Origin: Clostridia bacterium
GTDB lineage: Bacteria > Bacillota > Clostridia > Christensenellales > CAG-917
Direction of reading: 5' to 3'
DNA: 37,494 nt
Assembly: GCA_900754695.1 (NCBI GenBank)
Contig: CAAEDU010000071.1
Span: 1 to 37,494, forward strand
In this document: piece by piece, positions 24,724 to 31,881 of the stretch
How positions within the stretch are numbered: position 1 is the stretch's first letter
How the letters are laid out: each line of letters starts with the position of its first letter
Notes under the pieces: generated by a model
What the model was told of the DNA's origin: nothing
Seen by the model: only the letters and a program-made list of their open reading frames with translations
The model's database searches: none
Made by a program: the position numbers and the translations under genes

Positions 24724-25716
24724 ATGGCAGAAAAAGGCAATGGAAACCCGTTGGAACTCGCGCTCGCGCAGATCGAAAAGCAGTTCGGCAAGGGCGCCGT
24801 CATGCGCCTCGATGACAACGTCGTGCAGAAGGTGGAGGCGATCTCTACGGGCTGTCTCACCCTCGACATCGCGCTCGGCATAGGCGGCATCCCCAAGGGC
24901 AGGATCATCGAGATCTACGGCCCCGAGTCTTCGGGCAAGACCACCGTCGCGCTCCACATCGTTGCTGAGGTGCAGAAGGCGGGCGGCACGGCGGCGTTCA
25001 TCGACGCGGAGCACGCTCTCGACCCGTCTTACGCCGCAAAACTCGGCGTGCATCTCGAGGACCTCTACATCTCCCAGCCAGACAGCGGCGACCAGGCCCT
25101 CGCCATCATGGAGATGCTCATCAGGAGCGGCGCCATCGACCTCGTCGTCGTGGACTCCGTCGCGGCGCTCACTCCTCAGGCGGAGATCGACGGCGAGATG
25201 GGCGACAGTCACGTCGGTCTGCAGGCGAGACTGATGTCTCAGGCGCTGCGCAAGATCACGGCGGTCACCTCCAAGACGGGCTGCTCCATCATCTTCATCA
25301 ACCAGCTTCGCGAGAAGGTCGGCGTCGTCTACGGCAGCGCGGAGACCACCACGGGCGGCAAGGCGCTCAAATTCTACGCTTCCGTCCGCATCGACGTCAG
25401 GCGCACGGAGTCCATCAAGGACGGCGGCGACATCATCGGCAACCGCGTCAAGGCGAAGATAGTCAAAAACAAGGTCGCGCCTCCCTTCAAGGTGGCGGAG
25501 TTCGACATCATGTACGGCACGGGCATTTCCTCTCTCGGCTGCCTCATCGACCTTGGCGTGCAGAACGGACTCATCCAGAAGAGCGGCAGTTGGTTCAGCT
25601 ACAACGACGAGAAGATCGGACAGGGCAGAGAGAAGGCGATCGAATTTCTGCGCACCAATCCCGACATCGCGGAGGACATCGACCGCAAGATCCGCGAAAA
25701 GTACGAGCTTATCTGA
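24724..25716 (+). CDS. recA: Recombinase RecA
   Basis: DNA strand-exchange ATPase for homologous recombination and SOS induction. The 330-residue protein has Walker A GPESSGKT (66-73), Walker B-region LVVVDSVAAL, the L2 loop region with MSQALRKIT and FINQLREKVG, and the C-terminal domain. It is slightly shorter than the Bacillus form and lacks a long acidic tail. AAAGGAGA precedes the ATG. Regulation may involve the repeats at 24620-24682. recX does not follow. Confidence 0.98.
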   Translation: MAEKGNGNPLELALAQIEKQFGKGAVMRLDDNVVQKVEAISTGCLTLDIALGIGGIPKGRIIEIYGPESSGKTTVALHIVAEVQKAGGTAAFIDAEHALDPSYAAKLGVHLEDLYISQPDSGDQALAIMEMLIRSGAIDLVVVDSVAALTPQAEIDGEMGDSHVGLQARLMSQALRKITAVTSKTGCSIIFINQLREKVGVVYGSAETTTGGKALKFYASVRIDVRRTESIKDGGDIIGNRVKAKIVKNKVAPPFKVAEFDIMYGTGISSLGCLIDLGVQNGLIQKSGSWFSYNDEKIGQGREKAIEFLRTNPDIAEDIDRKIREKYELI

Positions 25717-25775
25717 GCTAAAAACAGTACGAGCCGATCTTACTTAGAATTCAGCTCTTGCTTAAAATTCGGTTT

Positions 25776-25867
25776 CTCCGCCGCGCGCGGCGGAGATCTT
25801 CCGCAAACAAGACCGCCGTGCGTCCCCACGGCGGTCTGCCGAAAAAGCGGGTCTGACCCGCTTTTTT
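25776..25867 (+). terminator. Three successive hairpins ending the recA transcript
   Basis: First, CTCCGCCGCGCGCGGCGGAG (25776-25795) is a perfect 20-base palindrome. Second, AGACCGCCGTG pairs with CACGGCGGTCT (25810-25837) around CGTCCC. Third, AAAAAGCGGGT (25842-25852) pairs with ACCCGCTTTTT (25856-25866) with a T-run, a classic intrinsic terminator. Confidence 0.85.
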
Positions 25868-25910
25868 GTTATAGCCCCTCGGATAGTCCGGGGCGGCAGA
25901 GCTTGGCGTC

Positions 25911-26115
25911 GAGCAAAAAATCCTCCTGTACCGGAATGTGAAGTGTAGTCCGCAAAACCAACTGCACATCGAGCAAGGAGGATTTTTCCAAATTAAGGAT
26001 GCAAACAGTTTATCACACATGTCTCGGAACCGCAAACATCATGTAGTATTTCCGCAGGTCGGCTTGTGCGAGCACGAACGTTTCAAATCGAAAAGCCGCG
26101 CCCACTACATGATGT
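25911..26115. other. Two large inverted-repeat structures upstream of rny
   Basis: No gene is credible here. Structure 1: AAAAATCCTCCT (25916-25927) pairs perfectly with AGGAGGATTTTT (25976-25987); TGTG-A-AGT/ACT-G-CACA inside extends it, and GAGCAA occurs at both arms. Structure 2: ACATCATGTAGT (26036-26047) pairs perfectly with ACTACATGATGT (26104-26115); inside are CGGCTT (26060-26065)/AAGCCG (26093-26098) and two small hairpins (GTGC-GA-GCAC and TTTC/GAAA), giving a three-way junction. They could be a small RNA, an rny leader element or a remnant mobile palindrome. An rny promoter follows. Confidence 0.5.
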
Positions 26116-26165
26116 CCTCGCGTTTTCCCGCACCGCAATATTTAGCCCTTATTTAATACTGTAAC

Positions 26166-26194
26166 TTGACTAATGTATGGTTATTGTATATACT
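26166..26194 (+). promoter_or_regulatory. rny promoter
   Basis: TTGACT (26166-26171), 17-base spacer, TATACT (26189-26194), giving a leader of about 70 bases before rny. Confidence 0.85.
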
Positions 26195-26271
26195 ATTATC
26201 GACAAGGTGCGGGCGTGCGCCCGAGCGGAGCTCCCGCGGCGCCTTGATTATATACACGGAGAGGTCATTCG

Positions 26272-27888
26272 ATGACAAGCAGTATGAGTTTATTGCTTGC
26301 CGCACTCGAAGCCGGACCTGTCGTCGGGATTGCAATCGCAGCCCTCGCCGTCGGCGCGGCAGTCGGGCTGGTCGCATACAGATTGTATTCGCAGAACAAG
26401 ATCGGCGTGGCAAAAAGAGAAGCGGCAAGGATCCTCGAAGAAGCCGGGCTTGAGGCAAAAGCCATCAGAAAAGACGGTCTTCTGGAAGCCAAAGAACAAC
26501 AAAACAAACTTCGCGCAGAGTTCGAGCGCGAGACCAAGGAACGCAGAGCGGACTGGCAGCGGACGGAAAACCGCCTCCTTCAAAAGGAAAACGCCATAGA
26601 CCGCAAGGAGGAGAACCTCAACAAGAAAGAGGACGCCCTCGACAAGAAACTCGCCGAGGTCGAGAAAGCCCAAAAGGGCATCGAAGAGCATCGCGACAGG
26701 CTGAAAGCCATCGAGGAAGAGCTCAATCATTCGCAGGAGACCATGCAGCGCGAGCTGGAAAGGGTCGCGGGCATGACCAAGGAAGAGGCTTCGGCGGAGC
26801 TTAAAGAGGCGCTCCTCGACGACGTCAAGAAGGGCGCGGCAGCCGAGGCGAAAGCCATCGAAGCGGAAGCCAAAGAGAACGCCGTCCGCGAAGCGCAGAA
26901 CATCATCGCCACCGCCATCCAGCGTTGCGCGGCGGACCACGCGACGGAGAACACCGTCAGCGTCGTCGCCCTCCCCAACGACGAGATGAAGGGCAGGATC
27001 ATCGGACGCATGGGCAGGAACATCCGTGCTCTCGAGTCCGCGACGGGCGTCGACCTCATCATCGACGACACTCCGGACGTCATCACTCTTTCCAGTTTCG
27101 ATCCCGTCAGGCGCGAAGTGGCGCGTCTCACTCTCGAGAAGCTCATCGCCGACGGACGCATCCATCCCGCCCGCATCGAGGAAGTGGTGGACAAGGTCAG
27201 AAAGGAAGTCAACGCCTCCATCAAAGAGGCGGGCGAAGAGGCGGTGTTCGAGGCGGGCGTGCACGGTCTGCACCCGGAGCTTGTCAAGATCCTCGGCAGG
27301 CTGAAATACCGCACCAGCTACGGACAGAATGTTTTGAAGCACTCTCTCGAGGTCAGTTTCCTCGCCTCTCTGATGGCGCAGGAGCTCGGCATCGACCCCA
27401 AGGTCGCAAAACGCGCGGGGTTGCTGCACGACATCGGCAAAGCCGTCGACCACGAGGTGGAGGGCACGCATATCCAGATCGGTGTGGAGCTCGCCAAGCG
27501 CTATAAAGAGCACGGCGACGTCATCCACGCCATCGCGGCGCACCACAACGACATCGAGCCCGAGACCATCGCGGCGGTGCTCGTCCAGGCGGCGGACGCC
27601 ATCTCATCCGCCCGTCCCGGCGCGAGACGCGAGTCTCTCGAGAACTATGTCAAACGCATCGAGAAGCTCGAGGACATCGCCAAGTCCTTCGACGGGGTGG
27701 AGCAGACCTTCGCGGTGCAGGCGGGACGCGAGATCCGCGTCATGGTCAAGCCCGAGCAGGTGGACGACTCCGCGACGGTGTTCCTCGCGCGCGAGATCGC
27801 CGAGAAGCTCGAGAACGAGCTGGAATATCCCGGACAGATCAAGGTCAACGTCATCCGCGAAGTGAGAAGCGTGGACTATGCAAAATGA
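26272..27888 (+). CDS. rny: Ribonuclease Y
   Basis: Membrane-anchored endoribonuclease that starts mRNA decay in many Firmicutes. The 538-residue protein has an N-terminal membrane helix (about 18-40), a long Lys/Glu-rich coiled coil (about 50-200), a KH domain (GRIIGRMGRNIRALESATG), and an HD metal-dependent phosphohydrolase domain with LLHDIGKAVDHE. GGAGAGG (26258-26264) precedes the ATG by seven bases. The length is normal for the family. PNPase, its frequent partner, is also encoded in this window. Confidence 0.96.
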   Translation: MTSSMSLLLAALEAGPVVGIAIAALAVGAAVGLVAYRLYSQNKIGVAKREAARILEEAGLEAKAIRKDGLLEAKEQQNKLRAEFERETKERRADWQRTENRLLQKENAIDRKEENLNKKEDALDKKLAEVEKAQKGIEEHRDRLKAIEEELNHSQETMQRELERVAGMTKEEASAELKEALLDDVKKGAAAEAKAIEAEAKENAVREAQNIIATAIQRCAADHATENTVSVVALPNDEMKGRIIGRMGRNIRALESATGVDLIIDDTPDVITLSSFDPVRREVARLTLEKLIADGRIHPARIEEVVDKVRKEVNASIKEAGEEAVFEAGVHGLHPELVKILGRLKYRTSYGQNVLKHSLEVSFLASLMAQELGIDPKVAKRAGLLHDIGKAVDHEVEGTHIQIGVELAKRYKEHGDVIHAIAAHHNDIEPETIAAVLVQAADAISSARPGARRESLENYVKRIEKLEDIAKSFDGVEQTFAVQAGREIRVMVKPEQVDDSATVFLAREIAEKLENELEYPGQIKVNVIREVRSVDYAK

Positions 27889-28573
27889 TCGTGTAAAGAG
27901 CGCGCAGGAGCTCGCGCTCATGCGCCGTGCGGCGGCGGTCACGGACGATGTCTATGACTGCTTGCTCGCGAGCGTGCGCGAAGGCGTGACGGAAAGAGAG
28001 CTTGCCGACCTCATCCTCCGCGAGACATTGCGGTTGGGCGCGGAAGGCGTCTCCTTCGACACAATCGTCGCTTTCGGCGAGAGCGGCGCGGAACCGCACC
28101 ACGTCCCCACGGATAAGCGTCTCGAGCGCGGGATGCTGGTCACCGTCGATATGGGCGCGGTGGTGGGAGGCTATTGCTCCGATTTCACCCGCACCTTCGC
28201 TTTCGGCGACATCGACGAGGAGCAGTGCCGCGTCTACGACATCGTCTATGAGGCGCAGGAGGCGGGCATGGCTCGGGTCGCTCCCGGAGTGGCGTGCAGA
28301 GCGGCGGACGCCGCCGCGCGCGACATCATCGCGGCTGCGGGCTACGGAGAGCAGTACATCCACGGCACGGGACACGGCGTCGGGAGGGAGATCCACGAGC
28401 CCCCGACTCTGAACCCCAAGAGCGAGGAGACTCTGCTCGCTGGGCAGGTGGTCACCGTCGAGCCCGGCATCTACATCCCGGGGCGCATGGGAGTGCGCAT
28501 CGAGGATATGGTGCTCGTGGGCGAGGGCAGACCTTTCAGCAGACACAATACGGAGCTGCTCACGCTCCGATAA
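27878..28573 (+). CDS. M24 metallopeptidase, Xaa-Pro-peptidase-like catalytic domain only
   Basis: A 231-residue pita-bread-fold peptidase. Metal ligands are recognisable: Asp in VTVDMGAVVGGYCSDFTR (two), His in GTGHGVGREIHEPP, Glu in VTVEPGIYIPG and Glu in GVRIEDMVLV. Motif wording (FGESGAEPHHVPTDKRL, MGVRIED) matches Xaa-Pro dipeptidase/aminopeptidase P relatives that precede efp in Firmicutes, more than methionine aminopeptidase. Those relatives have a ~130-residue creatinase N-domain before the segment equivalent to KSAQELALMRRAA; here the protein starts right at that segment. The N-domain is therefore absent. The start overlaps the end of rny by 11 bases, which fixes the N-terminus. Activity may be altered or broadened. 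Confidence 0.87.
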   Translation: MQNDRVKSAQELALMRRAAAVTDDVYDCLLASVREGVTERELADLILRETLRLGAEGVSFDTIVAFGESGAEPHHVPTDKRLERGMLVTVDMGAVVGGYCSDFTRTFAFGDIDEEQCRVYDIVYEAQEAGMARVAPGVACRAADAAARDIIAAAGYGEQYIHGTGHGVGREIHEPPTLNPKSEETLLAGQVVTVEPGIYIPGRMGVRIEDMVLVGEGRPFSRHNTELLTLR

Positions 28574-28598
28574 GAAATCAAGGACAGGAGATAAATTT

Positions 28599-29162
28599 AT
28601 GGCACAAATCATGGCAGGCGACCTCCGCAAGGGAGTCACGTTCCTCTACGAGAACAACATCATGACCGTGGTGGATTTCCAGCACGTCAAGCCCGGCAAG
28701 GGCGCGGCTTTCGTCCGCACCAAGATGAAGAACGTCGTCACCGGCAGCGTTCTCGAAAAGACCTTCAACCCCACCGAAAAATTCGACCTCGCCCACATCG
28801 AGACCAAGACGATGGAATATCTCTACAACGACGGCGAGTTCTACTACTTCATGGACGTCGACACCTATGAGCAGATCCCCCTGAACCACAGCCAGGTCGA
28901 GGACGCGCTCAACTTCGTCAAAGAGAATATGAACGTCACCATGAAGTTCTTCCAGGGCGCTCCCTTCTCCGTCGAGCCCCCCAACTTCGTCGAGCTCAAG
29001 ATCACCGTCTGCGAGCCCGCCGTCGTCGGCAACACCGCCACCAACGCCACCAAGCCCGCGACCCTCGAGACCGGCTACTCCCTGCAAGTCCCGATGTTCG
29101 TGAACGAGGGCGACACGATACGCATTGATACCCGCACGGGCGAATACATGTCCCGCGTTTAA
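28599..29162 (+). CDS. efp: Elongation factor P
   Basis: EF-P rescues ribosomes stalled at polyproline stretches. The 187-residue protein has the three beta-barrel domains and the loop KPGKG; K34 is at the position of the modified lysine in other bacteria. No poxA/yjeK-type modification gene is in view. GGACAGGAG-like ribosome site precedes the ATG. The M24 peptidase-efp pair is a common Firmicutes arrangement. Its stop codon lies in the arm of palindromic element B. Confidence 0.96.
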   Translation: MAQIMAGDLRKGVTFLYENNIMTVVDFQHVKPGKGAAFVRTKMKNVVTGSVLEKTFNPTEKFDLAHIETKTMEYLYNDGEFYYFMDVDTYEQIPLNHSQVEDALNFVKENMNVTMKFFQGAPFSVEPPNFVELKITVCEPAVVGNTATNATKPATLETGYSLQVPMFVNEGDTIRIDTRTGEYMSRV

Positions 29163-29284
29163 GCGCGCTATTTGGCGCACAACTTTGTCAGCGCCCTTGT
29201 CGTGGATGCTCACGTACGTCTCTGTACGCTCCGCGTCCCGACAAGGGCGCTTTCGCGTTCTGCATCCAAATATCGCGCTTAAAC
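29157..29284. repeat. Large palindromic element, copy B
   Basis: Same plan as copy A at 13078. Outer arms GTTTAAGCGCG (29157-29167) and CGCGCTTAAAC (29274-29284) are perfectly complementary and contain the efp stop codon. Conserved TATTTGG/CCAAATA follows. The inner 13-base-pair stem AGCGCCCTTGTCG (29190-29202) pairs with 29239-29251 and differs in sequence from copy A while staying fully paired. The tip again carries CGTAC/GTACG. Flanks identical to copy A include GGCGCACAACTTTGTCAGC and TTTCGCGTTCTGCATCC. Confidence 0.85.
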
Positions 29285-29417
29285 AAGTCTGATCGCGCTA
29301 TTTCGCGAATTGCTGTGTCAAAGGCATCCTTTTCTGCGGGTTACGTACGATTTAGTACGCGCCCCTTGAAAAGGATGCCTTTTCCTTGCACTTCATCTAA
29401 ATATTGCCCTCAGACTT
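29285..29417. repeat. Large palindromic element, copy C
   Basis: Abuts copy B with no gap. Outer arms AAGTCTGA (29285-29292) and TCAGACTT (29410-29417) are perfect inverted copies unrelated to the arms of A and B. The base segment (CGCGCTATTT ... AAATATTGC) is a degraded form of the conserved one. The inner 14-base-pair stem AAGGCATCCTTTTC (29321-29334) pairs with 29368-29381. The tip TTACGTACGATTTAGTACGC is nearly the same as in copy A. The stem is followed by TTTTCC, the most terminator-like of the three copies. Confidence 0.8.
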
Positions 29418-29445
29418 CGTGCGTGTGACTGACGAACTCTTTTGC

Positions 29446-29468
29446 GGAAAGTGCCTTTCCTTGTTTTT
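29446..29468 (+). terminator. Small terminator after element C
   Basis: GGAAAG-TGC-CTTTCC (29446-29460) followed by TTGTTTTT. It marks the plus-strand end of the efp side before the accessory island. Confidence 0.5.
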
Positions 29469-29519
29469 CATCCGATAATGCAAACGGTGTGGTGTTCGCG
29501 AAAACAATAACGCCGTGAA

Positions 29520-29972
29520 TCAGTCGTTCAAAATATCCTCATCTCCGTCGTCATTGTATTCTTCGGCGGGAGCGTTGCAGGAAGAGGACAATACAGACGT
29601 ATGCCGAGTGTCAGCAAACATGTGCTTTACTACGCTTTCTTTGTCTATATATGGTTCAATTTCCGCAAATGTTGAAGCGACATTTACACATTTACCGAAT
29701 CTGAATTTGTGATCATTGTCATCCGGCACACATAGGTCAGTAATTTTGATAATTTTGCCGTAAACATCAAAACAATAGGTCACATAGTCACCCATATCCA
29801 AATATTTAGCCGCAGGACCACTGCCGCTGTGAAAGTATTTGCGTGCAATTTCAATGTGATGTATGGGCGCGTAAATAATGCAGCCGTCTGAAGTATACTT
29901 GCTTGATGTTGGTGGATAAATACTTTTCTCAAATGCCCACACCCAATCGCCGGTTTTATATTTGATATGCAT
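29520..29972 (-). CDS. Unknown 150-residue protein of the peptide cassette
   Basis: No family recognised. The protein is Tyr/Asp-rich, soluble, without a signal peptide or membrane helix. It starts MHIKYKTGDWVWAFEK, may be beta-rich in the first 110 residues, and ends in an acidic tail (EEYNDDGDEDILND). An AAGGAG ribosome site and a strong promoter containing the ACAAG-N5-CTTGT operator lie just upstream on the minus strand. The same operator controls the radical SAM gene, so the two are probably co-regulated. Base composition is clearly more AT-rich than the core genes, consistent with acquisition. An immunity, sensing or partner role is possible but unproven. Confidence 0.7.
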   Translation of the reverse strand: MHIKYKTGDWVWAFEKSIYPPTSSKYTSDGCIIYAPIHHIEIARKYFHSGSGPAAKYLDMGDYVTYCFDVYGKIIKITDLCVPDDNDHKFRFGKCVNVASTFAEIEPYIDKESVVKHMFADTRHTSVLSSSCNAPAEEYNDDGDEDILND

Positions 29973-29996
29973 ATTCTATAATCTCCTTGTGAAAAT

Positions 29997-30025
29997 AGAA
30001 TATTACAAGCTAAACTTGTTGTCAA
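29997..30025 (-). promoter_or_regulatory. Promoter with operator in its spacer (150-residue gene)
   Basis: Minus strand: TTGACA (30025-30020), 17-base spacer, TATTCT (30002-29997). The spacer begins with the inverted repeat ACAAG-TTTAG-CTTGT (30019-30005), an operator that would block RNA polymerase when bound. Confidence 0.8.
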
Positions 30026-30030
30026 CGTTT

Positions 30031-30240
30031 TTAGCTGAAGTCCGAAAAGCCAAGCAGGTCATTAGGCGTTACGTCCAGCAATTTGCACAAAATGACAAGC
30101 TGCCCGAGAGAAGGTTCATACACGCCGTTCATCCAATTTGATATTGTCTGTTGAGTGGTGTGAAGTTTTGCGGCAACGAATGTCTGACTGTAGTGGTTGA
30201 GTTTGATTATTTCTGTCAGGCGGTCTGAAAAGTAAGACAT
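30031..30240 (-). CDS. XRE-family helix-turn-helix repressor
   Basis: A 69-residue single-domain Cro/CI-type DNA-binding protein. The helix-turn-helix is around FVAAKLHTTQQTISNWMNG, followed by the usual EPSLGQLVILCKLLDVTPNDLLG. I chose the ATG at 30240 because GGAGAAG lies eight bases upstream on the minus strand; longer in-frame starts lack a site. It lies between the two genes whose promoters carry the ACAAG-N5-CTTGT operator and is the obvious candidate to bind it. A separate inverted repeat covers its own ribosome site. No ligand domain is present, so the inducing signal is unknown. Confidence 0.85.
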   Translation of the reverse strand: MSYFSDRLTEIIKLNHYSQTFVAAKLHTTQQTISNWMNGVYEPSLGQLVILCKLLDVTPNDLLGFSDFS

Positions 30241-30241
30241 A

Positions 30242-30273
30242 TTACAACTTCTCCTTGTGCAAGAGAAGTGTAA
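30242..30273. promoter_or_regulatory. Inverted repeat over the repressor ribosome site
   Basis: TTAC-A-ACTTCTC (30242-30253) pairs with GAGAAGT-GTAA (30263-30273). The minus-strand ribosome site of the XRE gene lies within the stem, so it could act as an mRNA hairpin or as an autoregulatory DNA site. Confidence 0.5.
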
Positions 30274-30296
30274 CCGTGAATGTGTTCTCAATATTC

Positions 30297-30325
30297 TTGA
30301 CTACAAGGAAAACTTGTAATATAAT
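30297..30325 (+). promoter_or_regulatory. Promoter with operator in its spacer (radical SAM gene)
   Basis: TTGACT (30297-30302), 17-base spacer, TATAAT (30320-30325). The spacer holds ACAAG-GAAAA-CTTGT (30303-30317), in the same register as the operator in the 29997-30025 promoter. The start codon is only 17 bases after the -10. Confidence 0.85.
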
Positions 30326-30342
30326 TATAGTAGGTCAGCGAT

Positions 30343-31680
30343 ATGAACAAAATGAAATTTAGATTATCGGATAGTGTGTTTTACAGAAAGTACGGCAACA
30401 TAACGGTGCTGTATGACACCGATCGTAAAAAAATATTCGTGTTCAATGCCGTCGCACATGAAGTCATAGATTATTTCAAGGACTATCATAGCGTGGCAGA
30501 GTTGGCGGACATCCTTTCAAGCAGATTCGGTTCCGATAGTGTTCCGTATGAGCAGATCGGCTCATTTGTGGATGATCTTGTTTCAAGAGGTATTTTGCAC
30601 GGGGAAAATGTTCTCCTCGAAAACAAAAACGACGTTGAGGCGCAGTTCAAGCATTCGGCCGACGTGCAGGGCAGACTTTTGTCCGTTCAGATAGAGATGA
30701 CTTTCAGGTGCAACGAGAAGTGCCGTCATTGCTATTGTGTGACAGAGAACAACAGAGAGGAACTTTCTTTTGAAGAGCTGAAGCATTTGCTTGACGATTT
30801 GCGCTCCATGGATGTCTTTGAGGTCACATTTACGGGCGGCGATCTTTTTGTGCGCAAGGATGCATTCGAGATTCTTGAGTATGCCAACAGTATTGGGCTG
30901 ATGATAAATGTTTTTACGAACGGGATTGCACTTAGCGACAGTGACTTGATAAGACTCAAATCGCTGCACCTTAAAAGCATTCATTTCAGTGTGTACTGCC
31001 ATATTCCCGAAAAACACGATTATTTTACGCAGGTGGACGGCTCATTTGCAAAGACAACCGATGTGATCCGCAAGTGCGTGCTGCTCGGCATACCGGTCAA
31101 TATAAAGACATGTGTGATGAATTACAATGCCGATGATATCGAGGGCATTCTGGAGCTTGCCGAAAAGCTCGGGACTACAGTGCAGGTCAGTATGTCTATA
31201 TCCGCCAAAAACGACGGAGACAAGACGCCTATGGCTTTGCGTGTAGGACAGGAGGAGCTATATGCCGCAGTCATGCGCAAGGTAAACAAGCATGTGTTGA
31301 TACATTGCTCGAATGAGTTGAATGAAATCAGATCAAGTGTCAACAGCGCAATATGTGGTGCCGGGGTGCATTCTCTCAACATAAATCCTTACGGAGATGT
31401 TTTCCCGTGCAATGCGCTGCTCATCAAGTGCGGAAACGTAAGGGAGCAAAACATCAGAGATATTTGGGAGCATTCCGTTGTGCTTAAAGAAATTCGCGGG
31501 TTTACGGTGGACAAGATGAAAGGCTGCGAAGGATGCTCCGAAGTGTTGTATTGCAACTTCTGTCCCGGCAGTGCGCTGACGGAAACGGGCGATCCGCTTC
31601 AGCGTTATGACGAGGCATGCATGTTGACAAAAGCGAAATTAATAATCAAAAAGGAGGAAAACAATAATGCTGAAATTTGA
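30343..31680 (+). CDS. Radical SAM/SPASM peptide maturase with PqqD-like domain
   Basis: A 445-residue enzyme of the type that installs cross-links in ribosomal peptides. Residues 1-85 look like a PqqD-type peptide-recognition domain (VLYDTDRKKIFVFNAVAHEV, then a winged-helix-like end). The radical SAM cluster motif CNEKCRHC is at C123, C127, C130, followed by VTFTGGDLF. The SPASM region has C338, C356 and C363, and the C-terminal cluster C395, C398, C404, C407 and C426, ligands for auxiliary iron-sulphur clusters. Sactipeptide and ranthipeptide (thioether) maturases share this layout. The 39-residue Cys peptide encoded across its stop codon is the likely substrate. Expression is probably repressed by the XRE protein. 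Confidence 0.9.
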   Translation: MNKMKFRLSDSVFYRKYGNITVLYDTDRKKIFVFNAVAHEVIDYFKDYHSVAELADILSSRFGSDSVPYEQIGSFVDDLVSRGILHGENVLLENKNDVEAQFKHSADVQGRLLSVQIEMTFRCNEKCRHCYCVTENNREELSFEELKHLLDDLRSMDVFEVTFTGGDLFVRKDAFEILEYANSIGLMINVFTNGIALSDSDLIRLKSLHLKSIHFSVYCHIPEKHDYFTQVDGSFAKTTDVIRKCVLLGIPVNIKTCVMNYNADDIEGILELAEKLGTTVQVSMSISAKNDGDKTPMALRVGQEELYAAVMRKVNKHVLIHCSNELNEIRSSVNSAICGAGVHSLNINPYGDVFPCNALLIKCGNVREQNIRDIWEHSVVLKEIRGFTVDKMKGCEGCSEVLYCNFCPGSALTETGDPLQRYDEACMLTKAKLIIKKEENNNAEI

Positions 31681-31786
31681 AATGCCTTTGCTTATCTGTG
31701 AAGATACTTATTCTCAGTCGATGGCAAATTGCTGCACCAAGTTAAACGAACACCTTTGCGGCATTACTTACCGTACAAATTCATAA
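31667..31786 (+). CDS. 39-residue Cys-containing peptide, candidate RiPP precursor
   Basis: A short gene that overlaps the end of the maturase by 14 bases. AAGGAGG (31651-31657) nine bases before the ATG is among the best ribosome sites in the window, which is strong evidence for translation. The peptide begins MLKFEMPLLI and contains four cysteines at 11, 22, 23 and 31, with the Cys-Cys pair inside SMANCCTKLNEHLCGI; it ends in a Thr/Asn/Ser-rich tail. A terminator follows within 25 bases. There is no GG-type leader cleavage site and no transporter or protease nearby. It does not match the SCIFF six-Cys peptide. I infer that it is a thioether-forming precursor; the class is unassigned. Confidence 0.72.
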   Translation: MLKFEMPLLICEDTYSQSMANCCTKLNEHLCGITYRTNS

Positions 31787-31808
31787 AAGGACATCAACTT
31801 GCCCGCAG

Positions 31809-31834
31809 AAAGGGGAGCGACGGCTCCCTTTTTT
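31809..31834 (+). terminator. Terminator of the maturase-peptide transcript
   Basis: AAAGGGGAGC (31809-31818) pairs with GCTCCCTTTT (31823-31832, one G-T pair) around GACG, followed by a T-run. It closes the cassette cleanly. Confidence 0.85.
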
Positions 31835-31881
31835 GGTACACCTCTTAGTATAGAATAAAGTATAAAATTTATGCGAGGCAG

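Noticed and set aside
25751..26035. A minus-strand frame of 94 residues after recA
   Set aside because: It reads through three terminator hairpins and an inverted repeat, and has no recognisable domain.
29157..29417. attC-like integron recombination sites
   Set aside because: The palindromic form with variable stems and stop-codon overlap is reminiscent, but the RYYYAAC/GTTRRRY boxes do not fit, no gene cassette lies between sites and no integrase is visible.
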